Source of the DNA: Bagarius yarrelli
Taxonomy: Eukaryota > Chordata > Actinopteri > Siluriformes > Sisoridae
Reading direction: 5' to 3'
NCBI GenBank assembly: GCA_005784505.1
Contig: VCAZ01000017.1
Location: 248,001-312,000 of the forward strand
Length of the DNA: 64,000 nt
Positions 52,260 through 64,000 of this stretch are shown piece by piece. A model generated the notes under the pieces. The model made no database searches and was not told the DNA's origin. It saw nothing but the letters and a program-made list of their open reading frames with translations. The position numbers and the translations under genes were made by a program. How positions within the stretch are numbered: the stretch's first letter is position 1; every line of letters starts with the position of its first letter.

Positions 52260-54155
52260 CTCTGCTTAGCATAGTGTATGTGAAAAGAGTTATGGTGGAG
52301 CACAGTGTATCTAAATAGGGTTATGACAGAGCAGAGTTTATGTGAATATGGTTTTTAGCTTAGCAGAGCGTATCAGAATAGAGTTATAGTGGCAAAGAGT
52401 GTATTTGTATAGGGTTAAAGCATAGTGGGAGCATAGTGTATGTGAAAAGGGTTATAGTAGAGCAAAGTGTATCTAAACAACCTTATAGCAAAGCAGAATT
52501 TATCTAAATAGGGTTATAGCGGAGCAAAGTGTATCTGAATAGTGTTATAGCAGAGCAGAGCGTATCTAAATAGTGTTATAGCGGGGCATAGTGTATGTGA
52601 ATAGAGTTATAACAGAGCACAGTGTATATGAATAGGGTTATAACAGAGCAGAGTGTATGTGCATAGGGTTATAGCGCTGCAGAGTGTAGCTGAATAGAGT
52701 TTAAGCAGTGTATAGTATATCTGAATAGGGTTATAGCAACACAGAGTGTATCTGAATAGGGTTATAGCAGAACAGAGAGTATCTGAATAGTGTTGTAGCG
52801 GAGCATAGTGTATGTGAATAGAGTTATAGCAGAGCGAAGTGAATCTGAATAGGATTATAGCAGAGCAGAGCGTATCTAAATAGGGTTATAGCAAAACAGA
52901 GCGTATCTGAATAGTGTTATAGCGAAGCATAGTGTATCTGAATAGTGTTATAGCGAAGCATAGTGTATGTGAATAGAGTTATAGCTTAGCAAAGTGTATC
53001 TGAATAGGGTTATAGCAGAGCGTATCTAAATAGTTTTATAGCGTAGCAAAGAGTATCTGAATAGGGTTATAGCAAAGCAGAGCGGATCTGAATAGTGTCA
53101 TAGCAGAGCATAGTGTATTTAAATAGGGTTATAGAAGAGCAGAGTGTATCTGAATAGAGTTAAAGGGGCGCAGAGTGTATACCAATAAGGTTATAACGGC
53201 GCAGAGTGTAACTAAATAGAGTTATAGCAGAGAAAAGTGTATCTGAATAAGGTTATTAAAGAGAATAGTGTATCTGAATAGGGTTATAGCGCAGAGTGTA
53301 TCTGAATTATTCAATTCAATTCAGTTTTATTTGTATAGCGCTTTTTACAGTGATGATTGTCACAAAGCAGCTTTACACAATTAAAGAAATTATGAGATGA
53401 AATGAAACAGAAATCAGTTTATCCCTGATGAGCCGGGGGCGACGGTGGCAAGGAAAAACTGCGCAGAGTGTATCTTAATTGGGTTATAGCAGCGCAAGGT
53501 GTATCTGAATAGGGTTATAGGAGAGCAGAGTGTATCTGAATATGGTAATAACAGAGCAGAGTGTATATGAATAGGGTTATAGCAGGGCAGAGTTTATCTG
53601 AATAGGGTTATAGCAGAGCAGAGTGTATCTGAATACAATTATAACAGCGCAGAATGTATCTGAATAGTGTATAGCGAAGCAAAGTGTATCTGAATAGGGT
53701 TATAACAGAGCAGAGTGTATTTGAAAAGGGTTATAGCATCGTAGATTGTGTCTGAATAGTGTTATAGCAGAGCAGAGTGTATCTGACTAGGGTTATAGCA
53801 AAACAGAGTGTATCCGAATGGGGTTATAGCAGAGCAGAGTGTATTTAAATAGTGTTATAGCAGAACAAAGTGTATCTAAATATGGTTATAACAGAGCAGA
53901 GTGTATTTGAAAAGGGTTTTAGAGGCGCAGAGTGTATCTGAATAGAGTTAAAGCGGCTTAGAGTGTATATGAATAAGGGTATAGCGGCGCAGAGTGTATT
54001 TGAATAGAGTTATAGCAGAGCAGAATGTGTCTTAATAGGGTTATAGCAGAGCAAAGTGTATCTGAATAGGGTTATAGCAGAGCAGAGTGTATCTGAATAG
54101 AGTTATAGCAGTTCAGATTGTATCTAAATAGCGCTATAGCGGCGCAGAGTGTATT
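52260..54155. repeat. 31-bp minisatellite, about 1.9 kb
   Basis: Consensus unit GGGTTATAGCAGAGCAGAGT then GTATCTGAATA (31 bp), about 55 to 60 imperfect units. Variants differ mainly at GCAGAGC (GCGGAGC, GCAAAGC, GGCGC). Units at the 5' edge are more diverged. Interrupted at 53308-53460 by a dispersed repeat. Confidence 0.95.
53308..53460 (+). mobile_element. short dispersed fish repeat inserted in the minisatellite
   Basis: ATTCAATTCAATTCAGTTTT, ATTTGTATAGCGCTTTTTAC, CACAAAGCAGCTTTACACAA and GGCGACGGTGGCAAGGAAAA, a very common fish retroposon-like sequence. Flanked by GCGCAGAGTGTATCTGAATT and GCGCAGAGTGTATCTTAATT, which could be a target duplication or simply two minisatellite units. Confidence 0.75.
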
Positions 54156-57100
54156 CTTATTATTAGCATAGCAGAACAGAAAACTAATTAAACATACAAT
54201 GTCTAATCTGCACCAAACTTCTTGTGTGGTAAGAGTCCTAGCCTAAAGGCCAATAATCAGTTATAATTATAGCACCAACTGTTGGCAACAAGATATGCCA
54301 TGTTTTATACTCTCTGAAACATGCAGTGGCTAATATTTAGTTAAAGTCAAAGTGCCACTAGGTGGCAGCAGGAATTTTTGCAACCTGTAAATAATTTTGA
54401 CTTACTACTCTAATTATCACTTTAAATTCATATTGCTCAATATTTGCTGTTTTTACAAAACCACCGTGTTTTAATAATTCGAGGCAGAACACTAAGCTGT
54501 CAGCTGATCCAATCTCCTCCTAAATTTAAAAAATGCATTTCAAACCATGCAGCAGACATTGTACCTCTTAAATTTAAGTGCAATATTTATGCTTCACTGA
54601 CCCTGACCTAGCATAGTAGCGCACAACTTTCTACATTTGTTTATGGATTTTTGCTTTTCTCTGGAAAAGCAGACATCTTTTTAGTACTGGTTAGTATTAG
54701 TCATGATTTTTGTTTTCAGGTTAATATTTAAGATCCTTCTGAATTTTTTTAATCTGTATATCAGGCACAAAGGAAAAGGTCACTGTAGGGGCTGGGGTGT
54801 GGTCTATTTCAGGTTTGCAAATGGATATGTAAGAGTACGTAGTGGTAAGGATCTACATCAGTGCAGTTTTTGTTTCAGTGAGAGAGAAAGCATAAATAAG
54901 AAGAGAAGCACGGCGACAGATGGAGTGTGAGATAAGATATGCTCAGCCGTGTGTTTTTGTTTGTTTTTTTTTTAAATAAAATGTGTTATTAATGATAGCA
55001 ATGACCAATACTTTTTAAGTTATTTCAAGTCTGCCATCAATCTTCTCATTTCCCTCTAAAACAAAAAAAATGTTAAAAGCACCAAAACTTACTGTATGTA
55101 CTGATGTTCTATTTATTAATTTTATTAGGAGTTTTAATGCTTTATGGTCCAACTTTTGCCTCATGGGTAAAAGAGCAAACTGTTAAAGTTTGCCTATCCT
55201 GGTTTAATAATATTCTTTAGGGGGTGCTGTGTATCCTTCTTTTTAATAAATGTCACCTCAAACTTATCTAAGAACTCTGCTTTTAATTTATAATTTTAAT
55301 CTTGTAACATTTGTACTATCCAATATATGATCCTGGTTTATTAAGTTAAGGATGCATCAAGATTAGTGCCTAAGGAATATGACACTACTGCATGATTAAT
55401 AGATAACCAACATACAAAAAGATGCTTTCAGGTACTTGTAGTTTCTCAAGAAACACAAAAGAAACTTAGGAAACTCAAGAAACTTTGTGGTCAAGTTGAG
55501 TTTAATTCATTCCTTATTGAAAGTTTCATTTTCGAAGATCGAAGTTTCGAAGTTCTTTGGCTTAATTAACATGCAAACACACTATTTTACACATTACATT
55601 GTGACATTTTAATCAATAATTCATGTGTTTAATGTATTAAATGTATTTTTGTCCAAATGCAGACTTCTACAGATCATAATGACAAACTGATAACTCATTT
55701 ATATGTGCTTATAGTTTAAACTAAATGTTTAATGTTATAGAAAATAAAAAGAGCATGGAGGCAGCTTTCTTTTTCAGTTTCATCACGTTTTTTTACTTCC
55801 ATGAGACAACGATATTATATTTAAAAATTAATTTATTATTATTTGCTCATGGAAGAACAATTTCTATTTTACTATGTTTACTTTATTAAACGTTAATCAG
55901 TCTGTATGGTCCGCTGAAATGTCATTAAAGGCATTAAATTAGATCGAGAAGTCATTGCACTTCATTGTTATTGCATGGCAGGGTAATTTATTTATGCTGA
56001 CTTGTAATTTCTATAACTGTCAAGTCTAGTGTGATGTTGCTTGTAGTATCTGTTGGTTTAAATAAAACAGTACCAAAAGTAGCGACGCACCAAATATATG
56101 AGCCGAAAATAGTATTATAAATAGTATAATAAATATTGTGCCAAAAGCAGTGTTCAGCACTCAGGTTTTACTGTTTGACTTTTTTAACTTTACTAAGCTT
56201 ACTTTATATGTATGTAAGTCACATTAAATTAATTTGACGCATAAGCATTACCTGACCCTGTTTTTTTTTCAGGAGCAGAGGCAGGTTTTCATTTAATTTC
56301 TTGAAAATTTTCCCCTTTTCGGCAAAAACTGGTACACAATTTGTCAGTGTTTTTTATTTTGACTTATTTGTGCATCCATAAACAGTTTATTATGGCCTAT
56401 ATAGAAAAGTTACTTCCTGTCCTCCAGCTGCATTTTGTGACACATCAGTGATGTCATGTGCAACAACTTATTGCAACAGCCAGTTAAGAACACACAGAGG
56501 ATACAGAACAAATATGCTCAATCTGAGATACTTTAAATTCAACTTTCCTTCTTGGCCTGTATGTATACTGTATGTATTTTACCGACATGTGTGTGTACAA
56601 TATGCTAATATAAAATATGAAACTCAGTAATCAATGTACAATCAGCCAATTAAATCGTAAATTTATGCTACCCTATCAAATTCACATATTTGTAAGCTTG
56701 TTAATGACCTGCCAACCTGCTGGATAGAAAAAACACCTAAACCATCCAAATAATTCTACATATTGCATAAAACCAAAACTAAAAAATAACCTGTATAACA
56801 GATTCAGCACTTAATTCAGCACTCCTTTATACATTAACAGGAACCCCTCTCAGAGCAAATAACACATCAAACCTTAAGGAGAATGAGCTACAAAAGAAGA
56901 ACAGCATATCAGGATTCACTCAACAAGACACTACCTGTACACTACTGCACAGAAAAACCACTTCCAGAACTTAAATGTGCAGTGGGACATTTTGGAATGG
57001 GGTGACTGTACACTTATTTCCCCACGTTTGTAGTTGAAAGCATGAACACGCATAGACAACAAGACTACATCACTACAATACATTCACTGGTTATAAAACT

Positions 57101-58379
57101 TTATAGTTCAGTTAGTAACAGTACTAAAATACCAAACATAAAAATAGTACCGGTTGCATGCTGTTGCTGGTACACAAACTACATAACATATGTGTTACTA
57201 TCAAAACACACCAAAATCCAAATCACACCATATTCCTACCTGTCCAAAAGAAATACTGTAACCATGACATCATCTTTTAGACCCTTTGCCTCTTGTAGTC
57301 GACTTCGGTGTAAAAACACAATGTTAATAACATTAATTGTGTTTATTGTGTTTAATTGTGTTATAGTACTAAATGCGCTAAAAACAGGGTTGACAGATAT
57401 TAATGAAACTGTCTATTCATTCAACTTGTAAGGACCAGCAATCTCATACTATTTTTGGTGTCATCTTTTACACTTGGGTTTTGTTATATAATTAGCCTAT
57501 AAAATGTTACATGTTTCATAACTGCTAAACTGATACCAAAATTTGTAAACCTGCCAAAGCACAAACAAATTCAAAACAATACAATTGGGCGGGAAACTTT
57601 CCAGTCTGGCAGCCCTGATCGATGACGAATCCTGTCTCAAGAACAGGGTACACTGCCTTTAAAAAAATTAAGAAAAATTGGACTTGAAAAGTTGTTACCT
57701 AGATAAAGCCAAGATTTGTCATCATAACATTTTACCCCTAAAAATGCTTTTTCAGAGAAAATATGTTATTTGAACTATATCTGTAGTATAATTATTTTAT
57801 GTTATACATGTATGTTATAAATGTATCAGAATTTTGATTCAAGATTGCCGGTCAAGCATTTACGCAAAATTAGTTGTTTTTTTGGCTTTACTCTGCCGTT
57901 ATAAACACTTTACTAATACTAAAATCAAATCTACACACTGATGTAAAGTGATAATGCTCATATATGGAGTTCCCAGAATAATGTTAAGTAGGATTGGCTG
58001 TTTAATGATGGCTTTTTAGTTGAAGGAGCAGAGAGAAACTGTAAAACTGCTGGATGTCTTGCAACGAGCCGTGTTCTTATCTAGACTTGGCTCAAGCGTT
58101 GTGCATCACGTATTAGGCTCATCCGGGAACCTGAAGCGTCATGCAGTCATGTCGGCTCTTTTTTTTTTTGAGTTTCATACATTTTAGAGGGAGGAGCCTT
58201 GAATTTTGGACAGGAGTAACAGCTTGGAAGCATCAGAGTGGCACTCAGGGAAAAGAAGGCCAAAGGAAAATACGTAGCCGTGCGAATTTTAGATGAATAC
58301 GCTGTATTTATTGGAACCAGGGCGTGTACTGCAAATTCAGACATACATGTCTCGGAATAAGGAATGTAAACGACAGTAA
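54156..58379. other. intergenic DNA between the minisatellite and the cask promoter
   Basis: No exon or known transposon recognised. A 129-codon plus-strand ORF at 57042-57431 has a hydrophobic stretch near residues 94-110 (MLITLIVFIVFNCVIVL), but no homology that I recognise and no other coding sign; probably chance. Confidence 0.45.
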
Positions 58380-59011
<632 letters not shown>

Positions 59012-59018
59012 TGAGTAT

Positions 59019-59021
<3 letters not shown>

Positions 59022-59069
<48 letters not shown>

Positions 59070-59132
59070 CACACACACATATATATATATATATGTATGT
59101 ATATATGTATATAGTATGTATGTGTGGTGTGT

Positions 59133-59168
<36 letters not shown>
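59022..59168. repeat. AT/GT compound microsatellite in cask intron 1
   Basis: An (AT)n run begins 11 bases after the cask exon 1 donor GT, passes through AC and AT blocks, and ends in (GT)n. Any ORF here is only the repeat. Confidence 0.95.
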
Positions 59169-59169
<1 letters not shown>

Positions 59170-61365
59170 CTTTAATGCGCATTCAACTGTCTGTTCATGT
59201 GTCCGTGTACAATCAGCGGCGTGTGTGGATGAGATCCCGGGAAACGCCACCTTATCCATAAAGATCATAGATAATACCTATGATGGACATTTTGACAGCA
59301 AAAGCAACAGTCCACATTTAATAATTAATCATTTTAATTAATCATTTTAGTCACAGATATTAAACATAAAGAATATAAATGACTGAATGAATTGGATGAG
59401 TATGGACAAACCCCGCCCCTTCTCGAGCAGAACTCGTTTCATTATTGGTTGTATTTTTATAATTAAACAGTTTAATGTAGATTTTAATGAGATTTTATCA
59501 TTTTGGTTTTTATTTTACAGTCATGGTTCTGAATAGAAGCCCTTGAGATCATCCTCAGTATTGATGACCAGTACTTTAAGACTTTTTTATTATTACAACT
59601 TAATAATTAGGGATAATAAATATCCTGAATTCTGTTAAAGTATGTACTAAGAATAATAATAAAACATGATAGAATAATAACAATAAATATATTACAATGT
59701 AGTGTTTTGATTTAGGGCACTTAAAAGAGCTCAGTCCATTGCTCTATTTTGTCACATTTTGTTATGATGCATGGTCCATACTCTGACTTTTACTGTTGGT
59801 GTCCTGTGTCACCCATCAATGTAGTGAAACCACAATACAAAACTCCCAACCTGCATTGTTCAAACATGTTATTCATATGTTGGTAATTCTTACTGGGATA
59901 AATTAGGTCCTGTGAAAATAGGAAAAGTGATAAATACAGATCTAGTAAATTGGGGCAATAACTAATGCATGTATGTGGTTGGATTTGATCGAATAGCTAT
60001 CTAATTTGTCAAAATGGTTTCATGTACACTTGCTCACAAAACGGATCAGATTTTCTGTTCCTGTACAAAATGCAAATATTTTTGCTAACCTGAAATGGCA
60101 CCCTCTGTTATGTTATTTTGCACACTTTTTCTTTTTGACGGCATTTACAATCCCAAATAGATAACAAGATAGCCTGCAACAATGCTTATGTATCAAAAGG
60201 CAGTGATTATTACAGTATGTGCAGCATTTTCATTGTCATTTTGTATTAAACTTCAAGACCCAGTGAAATATGTAAATGAAAAATCAACACTGATGGGAAA
60301 ATACAGTACTCGCTTCTTTTACGGAACACGACAGTGGTCTTCTGTAATTGGATAGCTATTCTATCAGAAAAAAAACACATGAAGTGACCAGGTGTAAACA
60401 GAACTTTACAACAGTTGCACTGCACAACTAGGTTATATGCAGGATGCCAGGATGGGACGCATGCCATACAGTTGGTTTGTATTTGATTGTGCCGGTGAAA
60501 AAAATTGGCTTTGGCGGATGTACAAAATTCGGGCAGGTATGGGATCAGTAAGGTTGATTATTTAGCAAAAGTGTAAAAGATGACCCCAGAAATAGATTAG
60601 GATATCCACTCCTTTCAAGTTTAATGGATGGACAGAAACTGATAATGCTTTATATTTATCGGACAGTTGATTTTTAGCTAATATGAATGAATTTAAGTCA
60701 TTTTTATTTCTCAGATAAATAAATAAAGTCCACTAAATAGATCTGATAAAGTATGATGCTGGTAAATCAATTAGTTAGTTTGATTTGTTCAAGGTTTATC
60801 TGCTTTTCTAGTGCTAGTGTTGCCAAATTAAGTGGATTCACGCTCATTGTTCCAGATTAGGTGGGTTTCTGCCCAAAATTTCCAATACAGCGATTTTTAC
60901 TAGCTTGCTGCAAGTTCTTTGTATAGTTACAGTCAATGACATAAAACAAATAATCCAAACACTGTCATACATTAACAACCAAAAAGAAGAGCTTCTAGGC
61001 ATATGTTTCAATTAGGACCTGTAGTGTATGTACATGCACCCTAATCATGCATTCTTGCTAACATTTGTGATAACGTGTGTGTCTCGGTCTGTCTACTATT
61101 ATATATCAATCACAAACATTTTTCCTAACGCCATTGTCAATCTCTGTTCAATGAAGGTAAGCAAAAATTCACAGAAACTGCATTCTGGGATTTACAGAAA
61201 CGGCAGACTGTTTCCTCCTCATTCACACACATTCTGTCTCCCTATTATTGGAATGAATTAATGATAATTATGAATGATATAAAATAATAAATTTTTGCCT
61301 ACAATTATAGCTTTCACAATTTTTTTGTAGTTATTTGTATCTCAGTGGTATAACAACGCGAATAC
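59169..61365. other. cask intron 1, 5' part: no feature recognised
   Basis: AT-rich unique-looking sequence. No second cask exon (the next expected residues are GPFSVVRR) is present. Confidence 0.55.
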
Positions 61366-61369
61366 TAGA

Positions 61370-62945
61370 AACGTTGGGACGTTATTTAAATTTAAAACTA
61401 GAAGACTTTTAAATTACATGAGCCAATATTTTATCCACAATAGAACATAAATAACATAATGTTTAAACAAAGAAATTTTACACTTTTATCCATTAAATTA
61501 GCTAATCTAGCCACAGGGGTCACAAGCCAGTGACTTCGGTGCCAGCCCCAAGCCTGGATAAATAAAGAGGGTGCTCACAAGTGAGGAGAGTGTACAGAGA
61601 AGATGGAATATTAAAAAAATTAGAGGGAAAAAAGGGAGTACATGTGTTTGAATGAAAGGGAGGGAAGTGGAACAGTGAGATTACAGGGTGAAGAGGTAAA
61701 GAAGGTACAGGAGTCTAAGTACTTGGGGTCGACAGTCCAGGGCAATGGAGAGTATGTAAAAGAAGTAAAGAAGCGAGTACAGACAGGTTGGAATAGGTAG
61801 AGAAACGTGTCAGGAGTGATGTTAAAGGTGAATATCAGCTTTAGGGAAAGGTGTACAAGACAGTGGTAAGACCAGCCATAATGTATGGTTTAGAGACAGT
61901 GGCACTGAGGAAGAAACAGGTGTCCAAGCTGGAAGTAGCAAAGCTGAAGATGTTGAGGTTTTCTTTGGGAGTGAAGAGGTTGGACAGGATTAGGAACAAG
62001 TTCATCAGGGGGACGGCTCATAGATGTTTTGGGGAGAAAGTCAGGAAAGCCAGATTGAGGTGGTTTGGACATTTACAGAGGAGGGATAGTGACTATATTG
62101 GTAGGGGGATGTTAGAAATGAATCTACCAGGCAAAGAGGAAGACCAAAGAGGAGGTATATTGATGCAACAAACGAGGACATAAGGGTTAGTGCAGAGAAT
62201 GTAGAGAATAGGGTTTGGTGGAGACAGATGATTTGCTGTGGTGACCCCTAAAAAGGAGAAGAAGATCAACTAAATTAGCTCATTTCAAATTTGATGCTTG
62301 CTGCAATTCTCAAAATAGTTGGGACAGAGCATGTTAACCAGAATCATGCCGATGAGTAAGGCAGTGTCTTCTGAGGGCCCGAAGACCATGGGCATCCAAT
62401 AAAGATCTTCGGCCTTGTCACCTATACACAGTGATTTCTCCACTTTCTCTTAATCTTTTAATGATGTTATGCACTGTAGATGATGAGATTTGCAATTTGA
62501 CATTGAGAAACATTCTTCTTGAAGTATTCCTCAATCTTTTTACACACTATTTCACAGATTAGAGAGCCTCTGTCCATCTTCGCTTCTGAGTAAACTTACT
62601 GAGTTACTTTTGACTCTGTCTTTTTAATACATTTCTTTTATAGCTAATCATGTTACAGACCTAATGATAATTAACTTGATTAGTTGCTCAGGGTTTCCCC
62701 AGTTATCAAAATCTATTGCTTTTTCAGCCCTTTAATGCCCCGTGCCAACTATTCTGAGACCTGTAGCAGGCATCAAATTTGAAATGAGCTCATTTAGTTG
62801 ATAAAAGTTTCAAATTTCTTAGTTTAAACATTTGCTATCTGTGTTCTATCGTGAGTAAAATATTAACTTATGTGATTGGAAAGAATATTAGTTTATATTT
62901 TATTCAAATTTTTAAAAATGTCAACTTTTATATAACTCTAGTTGT
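61370..62945 (-). mobile_element. Tc1-like transposon (third family), split by an RTE-type LINE
   Basis: Left part 61370-61503 (ACGTTGGGACGTTATTTAAA) and right part 62271-62945 (AATAGTTGGGACAGAGCATG, CAATCTTTTTACACAC, TATGCACTGTAGATGATGAG) together match the layout of the copies at 32440 and 45715. Decayed; in cask intron 1. Confidence 0.8.
61504..62270 (+). mobile_element. RTE-type LINE, internally deleted, with target duplication
   Basis: Begins with ATCTAGCCACAGGGGTCACA, a typical 5' start of a common fish RTE-like element, jumps to the C-terminal ORF (MYKTVVRPAIMYGLETVALR at 61851, then RWFGHLQRRDSDYIGR) and ends TGGTGACCCCTAAAAAGGAG. Flanked by 10-base direct repeats TAAATTAGCT at 61494-61503 and 62271-62280. 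About 110 codons of the C-terminus are open; the reverse transcriptase core is absent. Confidence 0.88.
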
Positions 62946-64000
62946 AATCATTTATTTTAAAGTTTATTTATTGTTATGACTGGAATTTGAAATGTTCGTT
63001 TTAAAAACAGTTATTTACAGTTTTGTTTATGAAGCTGTTTATAAATAATATATCATTTCTAAATGAAATAATCATTTTGAAATGTTTTGTTATGCACCAT
63101 TTAGAATGTAGCATGTTTGAAAAAGCAAAAAGCTGGCAAAATCATAACTAAAAAACGCATTTGCAATATTCAGTCTCTATTGCACAGTCCTATTTCTGAC
63201 CAGTAGACTAACGAAACTTTGCTGTCATTGTACCGATGCAGCAAAATTAGTTTGGTAGCTCTCAGAGACCAGTAGCTATAAGAAAATTCACACAGTAATT
63301 TACAGTAAGTAACAAAATATTCAGAAGAATATATGTGCAGTGTGACTTTTATTAGCAAAAAAGTGCTCTGTCATTTAGGTGACATTTAAGTGACTTTGTT
63401 GAAAAAAACATTGATCAGGTTTAGAAACCGGTAACAAATAAACAATTTTAATGTATAAAAAATGCTAAACTCTTTCAATAAATTTTTTTTTTGCTTTATG
63501 TGGCTCAATATTACCAGTAGATGTGGTTAGTGTAATATTTATTTTCGGTATATTTTCTGTAAAGCAAATCAAGGTCATTTTTCTTGTAAAAGCTGCTGTT
63601 ACCTCATCGGTCTACACGGTGTAGTGTTGTAATTGCAGACTTGTTCACAATTCTCAAATGGTCACATATATCTACAGATCCAAAATTACAAAACCGAAAT
63701 CCTGGAATAAGAAAAGAAAACAATTAAAGCTGCAAATGCCATTTTTGTGGGTCTAGCTTCCACCCCAATTCAGATACACATTTAAAAATGTGCTACAGTT
63801 GGTGTCACAGGAACATAGAGAGGGCAAAGGAAATTCAGAGTGATTTGCATGTTTTCATTGGGTGCAGCAGTCACAGATGCCCCTACTTACGGACCTGTGG
63901 TGGTGTTGGTTAAAGTTGTTAATAATAAAATATTGTTGTTTGTTTTAGACTGGGCTAAAATAAATTTTAGTGATTAAAAAGACAATTTTAATAGCCGCAA
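62946..64000. other. cask intron 1, 3' part in window: nothing recognised
   Basis: AT-rich sequence without exon, transposon end or notable repeat. Confidence 0.5.

Noticed and set aside
52260..54155. CRISPR-like array
   Set aside because: The 31-bp units are contiguous with no unique spacers, in a vertebrate genome; a minisatellite.
57042..57431. 129-codon ORF with a hydrophobic stretch
   Set aside because: No signal of coding composition, splice context or known family; ORFs of this length are expected by chance in several places in 64 kb.

Overview
The window is vertebrate genomic DNA, almost certainly from a teleost fish, probably an ostariophysan. The grounds are spliced genes with GT-AG introns, many decayed Tc1-like transposons, tRNA-headed SINEs, LINE families typical of fish, and AT-rich DNA with long dinucleotide runs. 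There is no bacterial-type gene organisation.

Two protein-coding genes can be supported, arranged head to head with about 9.15 kb between their start codons. stk11ip (LKB1/STK11-interacting protein) runs on the minus strand from its ATG at 49801 to its stop at 10682. It has 25 coding exons over 39 kb and encodes about 1096 residues: an N-terminal domain, leucine-rich repeats, a CxxC...CxxC zinc-ribbon-like site split over two exons, and C-terminal PH-like segments. One junction (exon 20 to 21) does not keep the reading frame when the best-looking acceptor is used. cask starts on the plus strand at 58952; only its first coding exon (20 codons, the last one split) lies in the window, inside a CpG-rich stretch and directly followed by an AT/GT microsatellite in intron 1.

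Layout: 1-1250, 3' end of a LINE; 1385-8030, an AT-rich satellite with a unit of about 363 bp, an assembly gap at 6226-6704 and inverted copies after it; 8030-10680, intergenic with one SINE; 10682-49801, stk11ip, whose introns hold Tc1-like elements of at least six families, SINEs, LINE fragments, a MITE and a decayed endogenous retrovirus; 49802-58950, intergenic with a piggyBac-like ORF, a 39-base A run and a 31-bp minisatellite of about 1.9 kb; 58952-64000, cask exon 1 and part of intron 1, with a Tc1-like element split by an RTE-type LINE.

The observation I rate highest is a 60-bp inverted copy (59 of 60 bases identical) of part of stk11ip exon 14 inside intron 9 of the same gene. It could form an intramolecular duplex in the pre-mRNA. 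I found no CRISPR array, no functional RNA gene and no novel multi-gene system. All family names rest on recognition of motifs by eye; no database search was possible.
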